Shown here: positions 31,929 through 40,295 of the stretch, piece after piece
Position numbering within the stretch: the stretch's first letter is position 1
Layout of the letters: every line of letters starts with the position of its first letter
Assembly (NCBI GenBank): GCA_030044555.1
Contig: JASHVN010000190.1
Location: 1-40,418, forward strand
DNA length: 40,418 bases
Direction: 5' to 3'
Source: Xanthobacteraceae bacterium
Lineage (GTDB): Bacteria; Pseudomonadota; Alphaproteobacteria; Rhizobiales; Xanthobacteraceae
Position numbers and translations under genes: made by a program
Notes under the pieces: model-generated
Told to the model about the DNA's origin: nothing
Seen by the model: only the letters and a program-made list of their open reading frames with translations
Database searches by the model: none

Positions 31929-33335
31929 TCAGCTTGAAGTGGCTTGCGGGGCGTTCGTCGCGCTGACGCTCTGATTACGCGGGCCCAGCGCCGCGTCGGT
32001 GTCCTGCGGAATGAGTTCCTCGAGGCTGCGGTGCCTCGGCTCGACCCCGAGCGCGCCGACCACGATGGCTTGAATAATGAGGCAGGCGACCATGAAGGCG
32101 AGCACCCCGACCATCCCGTAATTGCCATAGGCGAACAGGATGAGGCCCGGCACGATCGCTCCCGCCAGCCGGCCGATGGTGTGGCAGATGCCGACGCCAC
32201 TCAGCCGCACGTCGGTGGGGAACAGTTCGGGCACGAACATCGAATAGCCGGTGACGCTGTTGACGTAGATCGAGGTCACCAGCGCGAAGCCGACCACGGT
32301 GATCATCAGGCCATTCCCGACATAGGGATAGAAGCAGCCGATCACTGCGGCAATTAATGCACTCGCGATCAGCGCGCCCTTGCGGCCGATCTTGTCAACA
32401 ACCATGAGCGCGATGATGCCGCCGATCGGGCCGCCCAGCGTCATGATGGTGGTGAAACCGAGCGACTTGACCACGCTCAGCCCTGCCTTGACGAAGAAAG
32501 TCGGCACGAACGTCAAGAAGCCGAAGACGACGACGTTCAACACGATCACCGTCACCGAGCCGACGAACAGGCGCAGCAACAGTTGCGGGTTGCGCAGCGA
32601 GCTCTTCGGCAAAGCGGTGCGCGGCCGCTCCGGTACGCGCGACTTATTCTCCGGCTGACCGCTTGCGACCTCGATCTGATGGACGACCCTTTCGGCTTCC
32701 TCGAAGCGGCCCTTGTGTTCGAGCCAGCGTGGCGATTCCGGAATGTTCTTGCGCAGATACCAGACGATCAGCGCGCCGATCGCTGAAATCCAGAACATCG
32801 GCCGCCAGCCAAAGCTCGGGATGATCAGCAAGCCGGCCAGAGAGCTCAGGAACAGAGCGACCTGCATGGGCATGGCGAGAATGCCAAGCCAGCGGCCACG
32901 CACGGCCGGCGGCAGGAATTCGGTGTAAGTGGCGTAGCCGACCACGATCTCGGCGCCGAGCCCGACGCCCATCACGAAGCGGGCGGCGATCAGAACCTCC
33001 ATGTTGGGCGCCAGCGCTGCCGCGATCGAGGCGATGCCGAAGATCAACAGATTGACTTGGTAAGTGACGCGGCGGCCCAAGTGATCGCCGATCCAGCCCG
33101 AGCAGAAGGCGCCGATCGTCATGCCAAGGAAGGTGGCTGAGGCGAACCAACCGTTGAGCGCAAGCGTCGAGAAGCCGGAGTGGAGGACGGCGCCGAGCAC
33201 ATTGCCAGCGAGGAACAGATCGAAGCCATCGAAGAACATGCCGCCGCCAATCAGGGCGGCGAGCCACAGATGAAACCGCGAGGCTTGAAGGTTGTCGAGG
33301 CGCGCTCCGGATTGGACTGCGAGCGACGTGGTCAT
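31929..33335 (-). CDS. MFS transporter, aromatic acid:H+ symporter (AAHS) type
   Basis: 468 residues from ATG 33335 (GGAG upstream; the frame extends to 33374 without a site). Twelve hydrophobic segments. DGFD at 36-39 in the first helix is the AAHS signature that binds the aromatic carboxylate and proton; GWIGDHLGRRVTYQ is the loop 2-3 motif; PESPRWLEHKGRFEEAE follows helix 6. A second-half DKIGRKGAL copy is present. Likely imports an aromatic or related acid for the cluster 33.5-38.6 kb. A half operator (ATTGTATTATCA) lies about 90 bases upstream. Confidence 0.92.
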   Translation of the reverse strand: MTTSLAVQSGARLDNLQASRFHLWLAALIGGGMFFDGFDLFLAGNVLGAVLHSGFSTLALNGWFASATFLGMTIGAFCSGWIGDHLGRRVTYQVNLLIFGIASIAAALAPNMEVLIAARFVMGVGLGAEIVVGYATYTEFLPPAVRGRWLGILAMPMQVALFLSSLAGLLIIPSFGWRPMFWISAIGALIVWYLRKNIPESPRWLEHKGRFEEAERVVHQIEVASGQPENKSRVPERPRTALPKSSLRNPQLLLRLFVGSVTVIVLNVVVFGFLTFVPTFFVKAGLSVVKSLGFTTIMTLGGPIGGIIALMVVDKIGRKGALIASALIAAVIGCFYPYVGNGLMITVVGFALVTSIYVNSVTGYSMFVPELFPTDVRLSGVGICHTIGRLAGAIVPGLILFAYGNYGMVGVLAFMVACLIIQAIVVGALGVEPRHRSLEELIPQDTDAALGPRNQSVSATNAPQATSS

Positions 33336-33424
33336 TGCAAGGAACTCCTCCCCGATTGCGCGCGTTCGCGGCAATTTTCACCGACGCTATATTATTGTCT
33401 GGCAAAGTACAAGCAGGCGGTATG

Positions 33425-33437
33425 ATTGTATTATCAG
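33425..33437. promoter_or_regulatory. Imperfect ATTGTAT half operator upstream of the AAHS transporter
   Basis: ATTGTATTATCAG matches the left half of the ATTGTATnACAAT palindrome but only part of the right. On the reverse strand it is followed by TTGTAC and, 17 bases on, TATAGC (about 33408-33380), a plausible promoter. Weak on its own; noted because perfect copies exist at 25464 and 37986. Confidence 0.3.
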
Positions 33438-33494
33438 GCCGCGGCGCAGAGCTCCCCCTGCCGCCGACCGGCAGCAGGGGTCAAACGCCCGCGA

Positions 33495-34427
33495 TCAACG
33501 CTTTTCGGCGGCGATCAACCCTGCCAGGGCATCGCGGGCGACGCGGATGTCGACCCCGGAACGGCGCTCCTGCACCAGCATGGCGACGCGGGAATCACGC
33601 TTGCCCCAGCCATTGTTGAGGGCTTCGGTCATCTCAGCGAGCGTCATATTGGCGAACCGCATCGGCACACTCGCTTGGCGGCCGAGGTCCGTCGCGAGGG
33701 TGACGTCCTTATGGGCGAGCTCAAGCGCGAAGGCCGGATTGTCGAACTCATGCGGCAGGAATTGATCGGCCATCCGGTCGACGATGTTCTGGCGGCCGAG
33801 CGAGCCTTGCCGGATGGCGCCGAACAGGGTGAGCGGATCGACGCCGGCCTTGACACCCAGCGTGAATACCTCGGCGAGTACCATCTGGATCCCGTAATTG
33901 GCGCAGTTGTGAACGAGTTTCGCGACTGACGCATTGCCGATCTCGCCGAGGAAACGGATCTGATCACCGAGCTGCTCCAGCACGGCCTTGCAGGCATCGA
34001 AGGTTTGGCGCCCCCCGCTTGTCCAGATAGCGAGCTTCTTAGACGCCGCGCCCTTTGGTCCGCCGCTGACCGGCGCATCGAGCATTGATACCCCGATGGT
34101 CGCCAGTTCCTTGAATAAGCGGCGTACCATTGCCGGCGAATTGGTCGACAGGTCGATATAGACGGCGCCCGGTTTGAAGCCGCTGAACAGGCCATCCGTC
34201 TGCTGCATCACCGCTTCGACCTCGGTCGGGCCGGGCAACGAAGTGAACACTAGTTCCGCCCGAGCTGCGAGCGCGCGCGGGGTGTCGACCCAGACCGCGC
34301 CGTTCGCCACCGCTGCGTCGGCCGACGTGCGGCGGCGCGAATGAACGAAGAGGGTGTGCCCGGCGGCGAGGAGATGGCCGACCATCGGACCGCCCATAGC
34401 GCCCAAGCCGACAAAGCCGATCTTCAT
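33495..34427 (-). CDS. NAD(P)-dependent beta-hydroxyacid dehydrogenase family oxidoreductase
   Basis: 310 residues from ATG 34427, with GGGAG upstream; a GTG at 34436 is less well placed. Motifs: GFVGLGAMGGPMVGHLLAAG (Rossmann), DAPVSGGPKGA (substrate-binding loop), SVAKLVHNCANYG with the catalytic Lys, and HKDVTLATDLGRQ. Family includes 3-hydroxyisobutyrate, tartronate semialdehyde and 2-(hydroxymethyl)glutarate dehydrogenases. After the Rossmann strand the sequence is HSRRRTS, whose Arg residues favour NADP. Next to an FCD regulator and lactonase it probably acts on a small hydroxyacid made by the pathway. Confidence 0.92.
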   Translation of the reverse strand: MKIGFVGLGAMGGPMVGHLLAAGHTLFVHSRRRTSADAAVANGAVWVDTPRALAARAELVFTSLPGPTEVEAVMQQTDGLFSGFKPGAVYIDLSTNSPAMVRRLFKELATIGVSMLDAPVSGGPKGAASKKLAIWTSGGRQTFDACKAVLEQLGDQIRFLGEIGNASVAKLVHNCANYGIQMVLAEVFTLGVKAGVDPLTLFGAIRQGSLGRQNIVDRMADQFLPHEFDNPAFALELAHKDVTLATDLGRQASVPMRFANMTLAEMTEALNNGWGKRDSRVAMLVQERRSGVDIRVARDALAGLIAAEKR

Positions 34428-34493
34428 GATACGCACTCCCAGGTCTGCATCGTGTTCCGCGCCGGCGGCGGCAATCGCGACCCGACGTCGCCG

Positions 34494-35210
34494 TCAGGGC
34501 TTGCCGGTCGTCGCCTTGGCCTTGGCGGGCACCGCCTGCTGGGCCGACAACAGCTTGGCGGCGATGGCGGCGGCGCTGCGAACATGCAGGCGGCAGGCGC
34601 GCGCCGCGCCTTCGGCATCTCTTTTATTGATCGCCCGCACGATCTCGCCGAGCTCGGCGGCGCTGACTGCAAGCCGCCCCGGCTGACTGAGCGTGGTCGC
34701 CCGCAGCATGCTCACGCGGCCATGAATGAGGCGCAGCATCTCAACCAGCATCGGATTGTGGGCACCGGCGGTCAACGCCGCATAGAACTTGGTCTTCACC
34801 AACAGATGATCGGTATTGTTCTTGTTTTTGTAGGAACGTCTCAGTTCGGTATAAGCGTCGTTAAGCGACTTATGCTCGCTTTCCGTTGCCCGCTCGACGA
34901 ACAAGCGGCCCGCCATTTCTTCAAGCGTGGCGCGCAACTCGTAGATGGCGCTGGCCTCGTCGGCGCTGTAAACCGCGACGATCGGCCCGCGATGCGGGAT
35001 GATCTGCACGATGCCTTCGGCCTCGAGCTGGCTTAGCACCTCGCGTAACAATGTGCGGCTGACGTCGAGCATCTCGCACACTTCGCGCTCGATCAGGCGG
35101 TCGCCCGGCGCGAACCGCCCTTCGAAGATCGCGGTGCGTAGCGCCTCGACCACCTGCTTCTTGAGCGAGCTGATGGAGCGGACGACGTGCAGATCGGCTT
35201 GCTTGTCCAT
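34494..35210 (-). CDS. GntR-family transcriptional regulator, FCD subfamily
   Basis: 238 residues from ATG 35210; the frame extends to 35303 but without a better site. Winged helix: LKKQVVEALRTAIFEGRFAP-GDRLIEREVCEMLDVSRTLLREVLSQLEAEGI. The usual SRTPVREAL is here SRTLLREVL. An FCD ligand domain follows (ELRATLEEMAGRLFV, then metal-site His in DHLLVKTKFYAALTAGAH and the CRLHV end). It lies 57 bases from the dehydrogenase gene downstream. Candidate binder of the ATTGTATnACAAT sites. Confidence 0.92.
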   Translation of the reverse strand: MDKQADLHVVRSISSLKKQVVEALRTAIFEGRFAPGDRLIEREVCEMLDVSRTLLREVLSQLEAEGIVQIIPHRGPIVAVYSADEASAIYELRATLEEMAGRLFVERATESEHKSLNDAYTELRRSYKNKNNTDHLLVKTKFYAALTAGAHNPMLVEMLRLIHGRVSMLRATTLSQPGRLAVSAAELGEIVRAINKRDAEGAARACRLHVRSAAAIAAKLLSAQQAVPAKAKATTGKP

Positions 35211-35312
35211 CGATCGATCTCTCAGCGCGGCGAGGAGCCGCGAACTGTTGTTTGCAAGGTTGATTCCAACATTCGCATGATAGCCTAACGAAATGGGATA
35301 CAAATGTTAGAA

Positions 35313-36113
35313 TTAGACCGTTGGCGATTCATCGAGACGCACCACAATGCCCTCGAGATCCGGTTTCGGCGGGCGATAACGCTGCATAACGAGGGGATCG
35401 TGGCCGGGAACGATGTGCTGAAGCGAGGGCGCCGCCGCCTTCACGAGGTCGAAGCCTTCGAGCATCTCTCCGACATGAAAGGCGGTGACGAAGGGCCGGT
35501 AGCGGTCCATGTTTTCATAGAAATGGCTGACGTCGGAAGCGAGCACCACCCAGCCCCGGCGGGTATGCACGCGTACGAACTGCAGTCCGGCAGAGTGGCC
35601 GGGCGCCGGATGGATCGTAACACCCGCCGTCAGTTCGGCCGGGCCGTTGTAGAAGTGAACGCGGCCGGCATAATTGGCCCGCACCATGCCCACCACGTCC
35701 TCCACCTCGTAGGAGTGCTGTAACCGCTTGTAGCGCATGTAACGGCCGACCGCATAGTGCAGCTCGGCCTCCTGCAAATGGAAATTCGCTGCCGGCAACA
35801 GGTCGAAATTGCCGACATGGTCGTAGTGCAGATGGGTGAGGATGACGTCCTTGACGGTCTTGGGCTCGACGCCGACGAGCTGCAGCGATTCGATCGGGCA
35901 GCGCAAAAACTCGCGTTTGCGCCTGGCAGCGACCTCCGCGTTGAAGCCGGTGTCGACCACGAAGCTCCGCTCGGCGCCGACGATGACCCAGACGTAATAG
36001 GCAAGCGGCATCGGCCCGTCATGCGGATCGCCGCCAATGAAATTGTCTGACCGCCTCGCCGCACGGGTCGCGTAGCAGATGGCGTAGACATCGTAGTCGG
36101 GCGGAGTGGACAT
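35313..36113 (-). CDS. MBL-fold metallohydrolase, AHL-lactonase-like
   Basis: 266 residues from ATG 36113 (AAGGA upstream). The zinc motif is THLHYDHVGNFD, with His94, His96, Asp98 and His99; then His173 (HPAPGHSAG), Asp194 (LASDVSHFY) and a late His in VPGHDP. That set matches the dinuclear N-acyl homoserine lactonase (AiiA) branch. In a catabolic operon it more likely opens a lactone or thioester intermediate than quenches signals; either is possible. Between the GntR gene and the epimerase gene, all reverse, gap 36 bases. Confidence 0.92.
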   Translation of the reverse strand: MSTPPDYDVYAICYATRAARRSDNFIGGDPHDGPMPLAYYVWVIVGAERSFVVDTGFNAEVAARRKREFLRCPIESLQLVGVEPKTVKDVILTHLHYDHVGNFDLLPAANFHLQEAELHYAVGRYMRYKRLQHSYEVEDVVGMVRANYAGRVHFYNGPAELTAGVTIHPAPGHSAGLQFVRVHTRRGWVVLASDVSHFYENMDRYRPFVTAFHVGEMLEGFDLVKAAAPSLQHIVPGHDPLVMQRYRPPKPDLEGIVVRLDESPTV

Positions 36114-36149
36114 CGCCGATCCTTGCACTGCCACCGATGGCGCCGGCCG

Positions 36150-37127
36150 CTAAGCGCCGGACGCCGTGAAGGCTTTGAAGCGGGCCGCATAATCCATGAT
36201 GCCGTCCTCGAGCGACCAACGCGGCGCCCAGCCGAGCACACGCTTGGCCGCTTCGACGTCGAGCGAGGCCCGCATCTTGGCGTTGAGCGCTTCGATCTCG
36301 GTGAGCGAATCACCGATTTCGATCGATGCGCCCGGAATCAATCGGCGCACCAGCGCAGCGACTTCGGCTGCACTGCGGGCCGCGCCAGCAGCGACGTTGA
36401 GCACGCGCTGGCCCGCAAACGCCGAAGCCGGGGCGTCGATGCAGCGCATAATGGCATCGACGCAATCGAGCACATAGGTGTAGTCGCGCTTCATCGGTCC
36501 GCCGGTGGCAAAGCGCGAGGGCAGTCCGCGTAGCGCGTTCTCGACCATCGGCTTGATGAACATGGCACTGCGCATGCCGAAACCGTAGATCGCGGTGACC
36601 CGCAGCGCGATGAAGTCAAGCTCCTGGAACGTGGCATAGGCCATGCCGATCGCCTCGCCGGCCATCTTGGAGGTGCCGTAATGGCCGGCCGGGTTGCCTT
36701 CACTGATCGAAAACACCGGATCGATCTCGCGCAGTGTCGGTCCCGGTCCCTTGTGATAGGCGGCATTGCTGGAGATGAAAATGAGGCGCCGCACTTTCAA
36801 TTGGCGCGCCGCCTCGCACACATTCACCAGGCCCATGATGTTGGTCTGATAGGTCGCCGCCGGCTGCATCAGAGAAACGTCAAGGCCGACGATACTGGCG
36901 GTGTGGACGATGACGTCGATCGCGTTGCTGCGACAAACGTCGAACAGGCGGGCCTGGTCGGAAGTCTGTCCGATCTCGTATCGGCCGCGGCGCTCCGCGG
37001 TGATCGCCAGCGCCTCAGGGCCAGGCGGCGCCATGTCGTAGGCGACGGCATTGTGGCCCGCCGCAAGCAAGGCGTTCATCAGATAGCTGCCGAGGAACCC
37101 GGCGCCGCCGGTCACAAGCGCGTTCAT
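36150..37127 (-). CDS. NAD-dependent epimerase/dehydratase (extended SDR)
   Basis: 325 residues from ATG 37127 with AGGGAC upstream. Cofactor loop VTGGAGFLGS (5-14), VIVHTASIVG, then the catalytic YGTSKMAGE (Tyr-x3-Lys), and LRVTAIYGFGMR typical of extended SDRs. C-terminal region NVAAGAARSAAEV. Members act on nucleotide sugars, lactones or aldehydes (uronate dehydrogenase type). With lactonase and decarboxylase genes around it, oxidation of a lactol or hydroxyl group to a lactone is an inference. Part of the reverse run 37918-33495. Confidence 0.9.
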   Translation of the reverse strand: MNALVTGGAGFLGSYLMNALLAAGHNAVAYDMAPPGPEALAITAERRGRYEIGQTSDQARLFDVCRSNAIDVIVHTASIVGLDVSLMQPAATYQTNIMGLVNVCEAARQLKVRRLIFISSNAAYHKGPGPTLREIDPVFSISEGNPAGHYGTSKMAGEAIGMAYATFQELDFIALRVTAIYGFGMRSAMFIKPMVENALRGLPSRFATGGPMKRDYTYVLDCVDAIMRCIDAPASAFAGQRVLNVAAGAARSAAEVAALVRRLIPGASIEIGDSLTEIEALNAKMRASLDVEAAKRVLGWAPRWSLEDGIMDYAARFKAFTASGA

Positions 37128-37195
37128 CGAATTCAAGTCCCTGCTTCTCGTTCGGCGTCATCGACGGCGACGCCCATCACCGGGCGCAGTCGGCA

Positions 37196-37918
37196 TCAAT
37201 GCCCACCGGCTGCCCGTTCCGCCAGCAGCACGCTCATCATCGAAACTGCATGCTCGCTGAGCGGCGGGTTGCTGACTTCCGCCGCCTGACGGGCAAATTT
37301 GCGCAAGTGGGCGACCGACGGGCCGTCCATGCCGGCGATCTTGCGACCGACCGCGATGGCGCGGTCAATTGCGGTGCCGGGCTTGACAACGTCGGTAACG
37401 ATGCCGGCGGCCAGCGCTTCGCTGGCGGAAATCTCGCGGCTCGTTACCGCCAGTTCGAAGGCCCGCTTGTAGGCAACGAAGCGAAACAGATACGATAATA
37501 CGATCAGCGGCGGCAGGCCGTGCGACATTTCAGGCAGTGCGAACACTGCATCTTCCGCCGCCACCACATAATCGGCCTGCGCCGCCATGCCAAAGGCGAA
37601 GCCGAATGCCTGGCCTTCGACGGCGACGATGACGGGAGCGCTGAGCGCATTGAAGGCGGCGTTGACTTTCAGGATCGCATTGAGGTCCTCGGCGACGTCC
37701 GAGGCGCGGGTGAGGCCCTTGGCGCCTCGGCGGCCGCCGCAAAAGGTGCCATCCCGGCCGTGGACGATCAGCGCCCGCATGGTGGAACGCTCGCGCAAGG
37801 CGTGAACGGCGTCGGCGAGATCGAGCACACCCGGCGTGTCGACGAAATTGCCTTTGTCGCTGCCCTTGAGGGTCAACCGCACGACTCCCGAATCCATCTC
37901 AGCAATCTCGACCGCCAT
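37196..37918 (-). CDS. Enoyl-CoA hydratase/isomerase (crotonase) family protein
   Basis: 240 residues from ATG 37918, with GGAGAACAGG upstream; the frame runs on to 38134 without support. Motifs: RALIVHGRDGTFCGG (oxyanion strand 1), APVIVAVEGQAFGFAFGMAAQADYVVA (oxyanion Gly), DAVFALPEMSHGLPP and REISASEALAAGIV. The acidic pair of hydratases is partly replaced: MSHG in the second position. It leads the reverse operon that contains the epimerase and lactonase genes, 68 bases after an ATTGTATGACAAT operator. Confidence 0.88.
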   Translation of the reverse strand: MAVEIAEMDSGVVRLTLKGSDKGNFVDTPGVLDLADAVHALRERSTMRALIVHGRDGTFCGGRRGAKGLTRASDVAEDLNAILKVNAAFNALSAPVIVAVEGQAFGFAFGMAAQADYVVAAEDAVFALPEMSHGLPPLIVLSYLFRFVAYKRAFELAVTSREISASEALAAGIVTDVVKPGTAIDRAIAVGRKIAGMDGPSVAHLRKFARQAAEVSNPPLSEHAVSMMSVLLAERAAGGH

Positions 37919-37985
37919 CCTGTTCTCCGGTGCGCTTGATTTTACGGAGCGCATATATGGACGAAGTGGACAGGGATGTAAACTG

Positions 37986-37998
37986 ATTGTATGACAAT
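37986..37998. promoter_or_regulatory. ATTGTATnACAAT operator between the crotonase gene and the divergent CMD gene
   Basis: ATTGTATGACAAT is an exact inverted repeat with a three-base centre, matching the 25464-25476 site. It is 68 bases before the reverse crotonase start and 223 bases before the forward CMD-type gene, so it may serve the former or both. The rest of the 302-base divergent gap shows no other clear feature. Confidence 0.55.
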
Positions 37999-38220
37999 AA
38001 TGCTTGAGTCCGTTTGCGCCAGCCGGTTGCGGCATTCCCGCCGCAGCCGGTGGAGCGAATGGGGCCGCGGCGTCTTCGCGCACGACCTTCGCGCGACGGC
38101 GTCCGAGGCGCGGTCGCACCGACCGCCACGGCAAGTCAGCACCGGATTTCGGATCGCGATCCGTGTTCCGCCGTCGACTATCACGCGATCTTTCACCTTC
38201 AGATCTTTTTGGAGTTCATC

Positions 38221-38640
38221 ATGAGCGACGCAAACGACGAAACGATCGGCGATTTGTTCCAGCGTGGCCTCGAGCTGCGCCGGGAAGTGCTCGGTTCAGA
38301 ATATGTCGACGGATCGATGAAGAGCGCCAACGATTTCATGATGGCCTTTCAGCGCATCACCACCGAGTGGTGCTGGGGCTATGCATGGGGCCGTCCCGGC
38401 CTCGATAAGAAGACGCGCAGCATGCTCAACCTCGCGATGCTGACTGCGCTTGGCAAATCGGCCGAGATCAGACTGCACGTCCGTGGCGCGATCAACAACG
38501 GGCTGACGGTCGCCGATATTCAGGAAGTCCTGCTGCATGCGACGGTGTATTGTGGCATTCCGGCAGGGCTCGACGCCTTCAAGAATGCCAATGAGGTGCT
38601 CAAGGAAATGGGGAAAGTGCCGGCAAGCGGCACGAAATAG
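38221..38640 (+). CDS. Carboxymuconolactone decarboxylase family protein
   Basis: 139 residues from ATG 38221 (GGAG six bases upstream). PcaC-like helical fold: EWCWGYAWGRPGLDKKTRSM, LNLAMLTALGKSAEIRLHVRGAINNG, LTVADIQEVLLHATVYCGIPAGLDAF. The family includes gamma-carboxymuconolactone decarboxylase (protocatechuate pathway) and AhpD-like proteins; here the single Cys of the EVLLHATVYCG block and the absence of a CxxC pair favour the decarboxylase type. Divergent from the crotonase-epimerase-lactonase run and probably functionally linked. Confidence 0.9.
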   Translation: MSDANDETIGDLFQRGLELRREVLGSEYVDGSMKSANDFMMAFQRITTEWCWGYAWGRPGLDKKTRSMLNLAMLTALGKSAEIRLHVRGAINNGLTVADIQEVLLHATVYCGIPAGLDAFKNANEVLKEMGKVPASGTK

Positions 38641-38775
38641 GCGGTAGAGGGGTGTCGGCTTTTTTAGTTCCGATCTGGTAAATTGACACGACGCCTAATA
38701 TCAAACCGTCGCGCAATACTCAGACGCCAGGTTCTAGCGTCACCGTAGAGCCCGCGAACGGTGAATGTATGGCAT

Positions 38776-39060
38776 TCAGCGTGCCGTTCTGTCGGCGTAA
38801 TGTGTGCACGACGGGCGGCTCCACGTTGCCCGAGTTTCGGTGCGTGCCAGAATTTCGCGACCTTCCAGCATGTCTTCGAGCGTGCCGAATGCATTCATGT
38901 AGTGGCCGGCGAAGCCGAGCTGATCCAATCGCTGGAACAGGGGCGGGAAAGTCGAAGTCGCCCAACCCCGGTTTGAGGTGCAATTCCTTGCCGTTGCGGA
39001 AACAATCCGCACGGCGGACTTCGTCGCGCCGGACGACAGGTCCGACACCTTCGCGCTCGT
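38776..39060 (-). pseudogene. Sugar phosphate isomerase/epimerase, frameshifted C-terminal remnant
   Basis: Reverse strand: one frame gives NGKELHLKPGLGDFD and the next gives FPPLFQRLDQLGFAGHYMNA followed by FGTLEDMLEGREIL. Joined, GDFDFPPLFQRLDQLGFAGHY resembles the end of xylose-isomerase-like TIM-barrel enzymes (HLKPGxGxxDFP ... LGYxGHY). A one-base change in the TTTCCC run (about 38948-38951) breaks the frame, and no N-terminal part exists. It follows the stop of the tandem-VOC gene. Nothing else is seen in the 428 bases after the CMD gene. Confidence 0.65.
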
Positions 39061-39068
39061 GATCGGTG

Positions 39069-39860
39069 CTATGCCGTCGCCTTGTATTCGTCAAAACCGC
39101 CGGGGCCGACTATTTCGGCGACGTTGCCGTCGGGGGCGCGGAACTTCATCGCTTTGGCGCTCGGTTGCGAGAGGATGACGCCGCCATGAGCTTTGATGAT
39201 TTCGGCCACTGCCGCGCGATCCGGAACCTCCAAACCCCAATGATGAATGCCCGGGCCAGAGCCGGCCAACAGCGCCTCGGGGGCTTCTTCGCTGTCATAG
39301 ACCATCAACGCGAGATCGGTTTCGCCATCGGTCATATGCCGTGACACATGTCCGTGATGCTTCTCCGTCTTCAGTTGCTTGAAATCGAAAACATTCTCAT
39401 AAAACCTTGTCGCTACATCGAGATCGTTGACCTTCATCGCCACGTGTGTGATGCGAGCCTTCTTGCTCTTGTCCTTTTTCTTGTAGCGGCCGACGCCGAC
39501 GATTTCGCCGAGGGTGCCGTCTGGTGCGAAGTACTTGAGTGCACCCTCCTCGCGATCCGAGAATATCCGGCCGCCATTGTCTTCGATTTTCTTGATCATG
39601 CTAGGACGATCGGTCACTTCCAGACCGATGTGGTGGATACGCGGTCCGGCGCCGGCGAGCCTGGCTTCCTTTTCATCCTCGCTGTCGTATACCATGAGCG
39701 CGAGATCAATGTTTCCGTCCGTCATATGCCGCGATGTATGCCCACGGGCATGGCCCGTCTTGGTCTGATAGATCCCAAAAACCTCCTCGTAGAATTTCGT
39801 TGAGCGCTCGAAGGTATCCTTATCCTTGCATTTCAAGGCGATGTGAACGATGCGTCCCAT
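39069..39860 (-). CDS. Tandem-VOC (glyoxalase/extradiol-dioxygenase-like) protein
   Basis: 263 residues from the second ATG (39860), which lies nine bases after AGGAGG; the first ATG (39869) abuts that site too closely. Two VOC domains (about 1-125 and 132-263) share almost identical blocks: HTSRHMTDGNIDLALMVYDS / HVSRHMTDGETDLALMVYDS, and GPRIHHIGLEV / GPGIHHWGLEV. His at HIALK and HVAMK, His in IHH, and Glu in GEIVG / AEIVG fit a His-His-Glu metal triad in each half. It could be an extradiol-type ring-cleaving enzyme or an isomerase. A Lys-rich hinge (KKKDKSKK) joins the halves. Confidence 0.88.
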   Translation of the reverse strand: MGRIVHIALKCKDKDTFERSTKFYEEVFGIYQTKTGHARGHTSRHMTDGNIDLALMVYDSEDEKEARLAGAGPRIHHIGLEVTDRPSMIKKIEDNGGRIFSDREEGALKYFAPDGTLGEIVGVGRYKKKDKSKKARITHVAMKVNDLDVATRFYENVFDFKQLKTEKHHGHVSRHMTDGETDLALMVYDSEEAPEALLAGSGPGIHHWGLEVPDRAAVAEIIKAHGGVILSQPSAKAMKFRAPDGNVAEIVGPGGFDEYKATA

Positions 39861-40048
39861 TGATTCCATCCTCCTGTGCGCGCGGTCTCCAGTCGTGAAT
39901 TGTCAGACGCGCAAAAGCATCCCGTCCGGGATTCTGCAGAGCACGAGCGACGTCTCTGCTGGCGCGACTGTGATCGAGTTCCATCCCTTCTGCCGGCGCA
40001 GCCGGCCGAAGGCGGTGCGATGGGGCTGCTATATTCCTGTGGCTTGCA

Positions 40049-40077
40049 TTGACAAGACTGATAGTTTTCTGTAAAAT
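40049..40077 (+). promoter_or_regulatory. Consensus-like sigma-70 promoter in a gene-free gap
   Basis: TTGACA at 40049-40054, a 17-base spacer, then TAAAAT at 40072-40077. It is one of the best promoters in the window and has no downstream gene on that strand before the terminator at 40117. It is assigned to the small RNA candidate. The 39861-40048 bases before it show no gene. Confidence 0.65.
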
Positions 40078-40083
40078 TTCGTT

Positions 40084-40144
40084 CACATACTCAAATGAAC
40101 GGTTTCTTTTGATCTCGGCCGCCCCGATGCGGCCTTTTGTTTTT
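40084..40144 (+). ncRNA. Candidate small RNA, about 60 nt
   Basis: From the expected start, about seven bases after the -10, the transcript would hold a short hairpin (GTTCA 40081-40085 with TGAAC 40096-40100, partly at the start) and a Rho-independent terminator ending near 40144. No ribosome site or ORF of note lies within. I do not recognise an Rfam family. It lies between the tandem-VOC gene and the Bug gene, both reverse. Confidence 0.45.
40117..40144 (+). terminator. Rho-independent terminator
   Basis: GGCCGC (40117-40122), loop CCCGAT, GCGGCC (40129-40134), then TTTTGTTTTT. The T-tract is on the forward strand, so it ends the small RNA candidate, not the reverse Bug gene. Confidence 0.7.
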
Positions 40145-40295
40145 GGCCACCTCATTGACGCGTCGCTCAAGATCGCCACCGCGTCGTGATCATCACATTG
40201 GGACGTCACGCGCGTCGCGGTACGCTATAAGATAGCGCCGCGCCGCTTCATTTCGCTTCAAGCCTCTCCGCGCGCGCTTTGCACTGACGCTTTGG

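Noticed and set aside
31739-32200. 153-codon reverse frame
   Set aside because: Shadow frame of the AAHS transporter that ends in the relic region.
35298-35305. ATACAAAT as a self-operator of the second GntR gene
   Set aside because: Only a loose half match to ATTGTATnACAAT; too weak to list as a site.
39820-40209. 129-codon reverse frame
   Set aside because: It overlaps the tandem-VOC start, lacks a ribosome site and lies over the promoter and terminator of the small RNA candidate.
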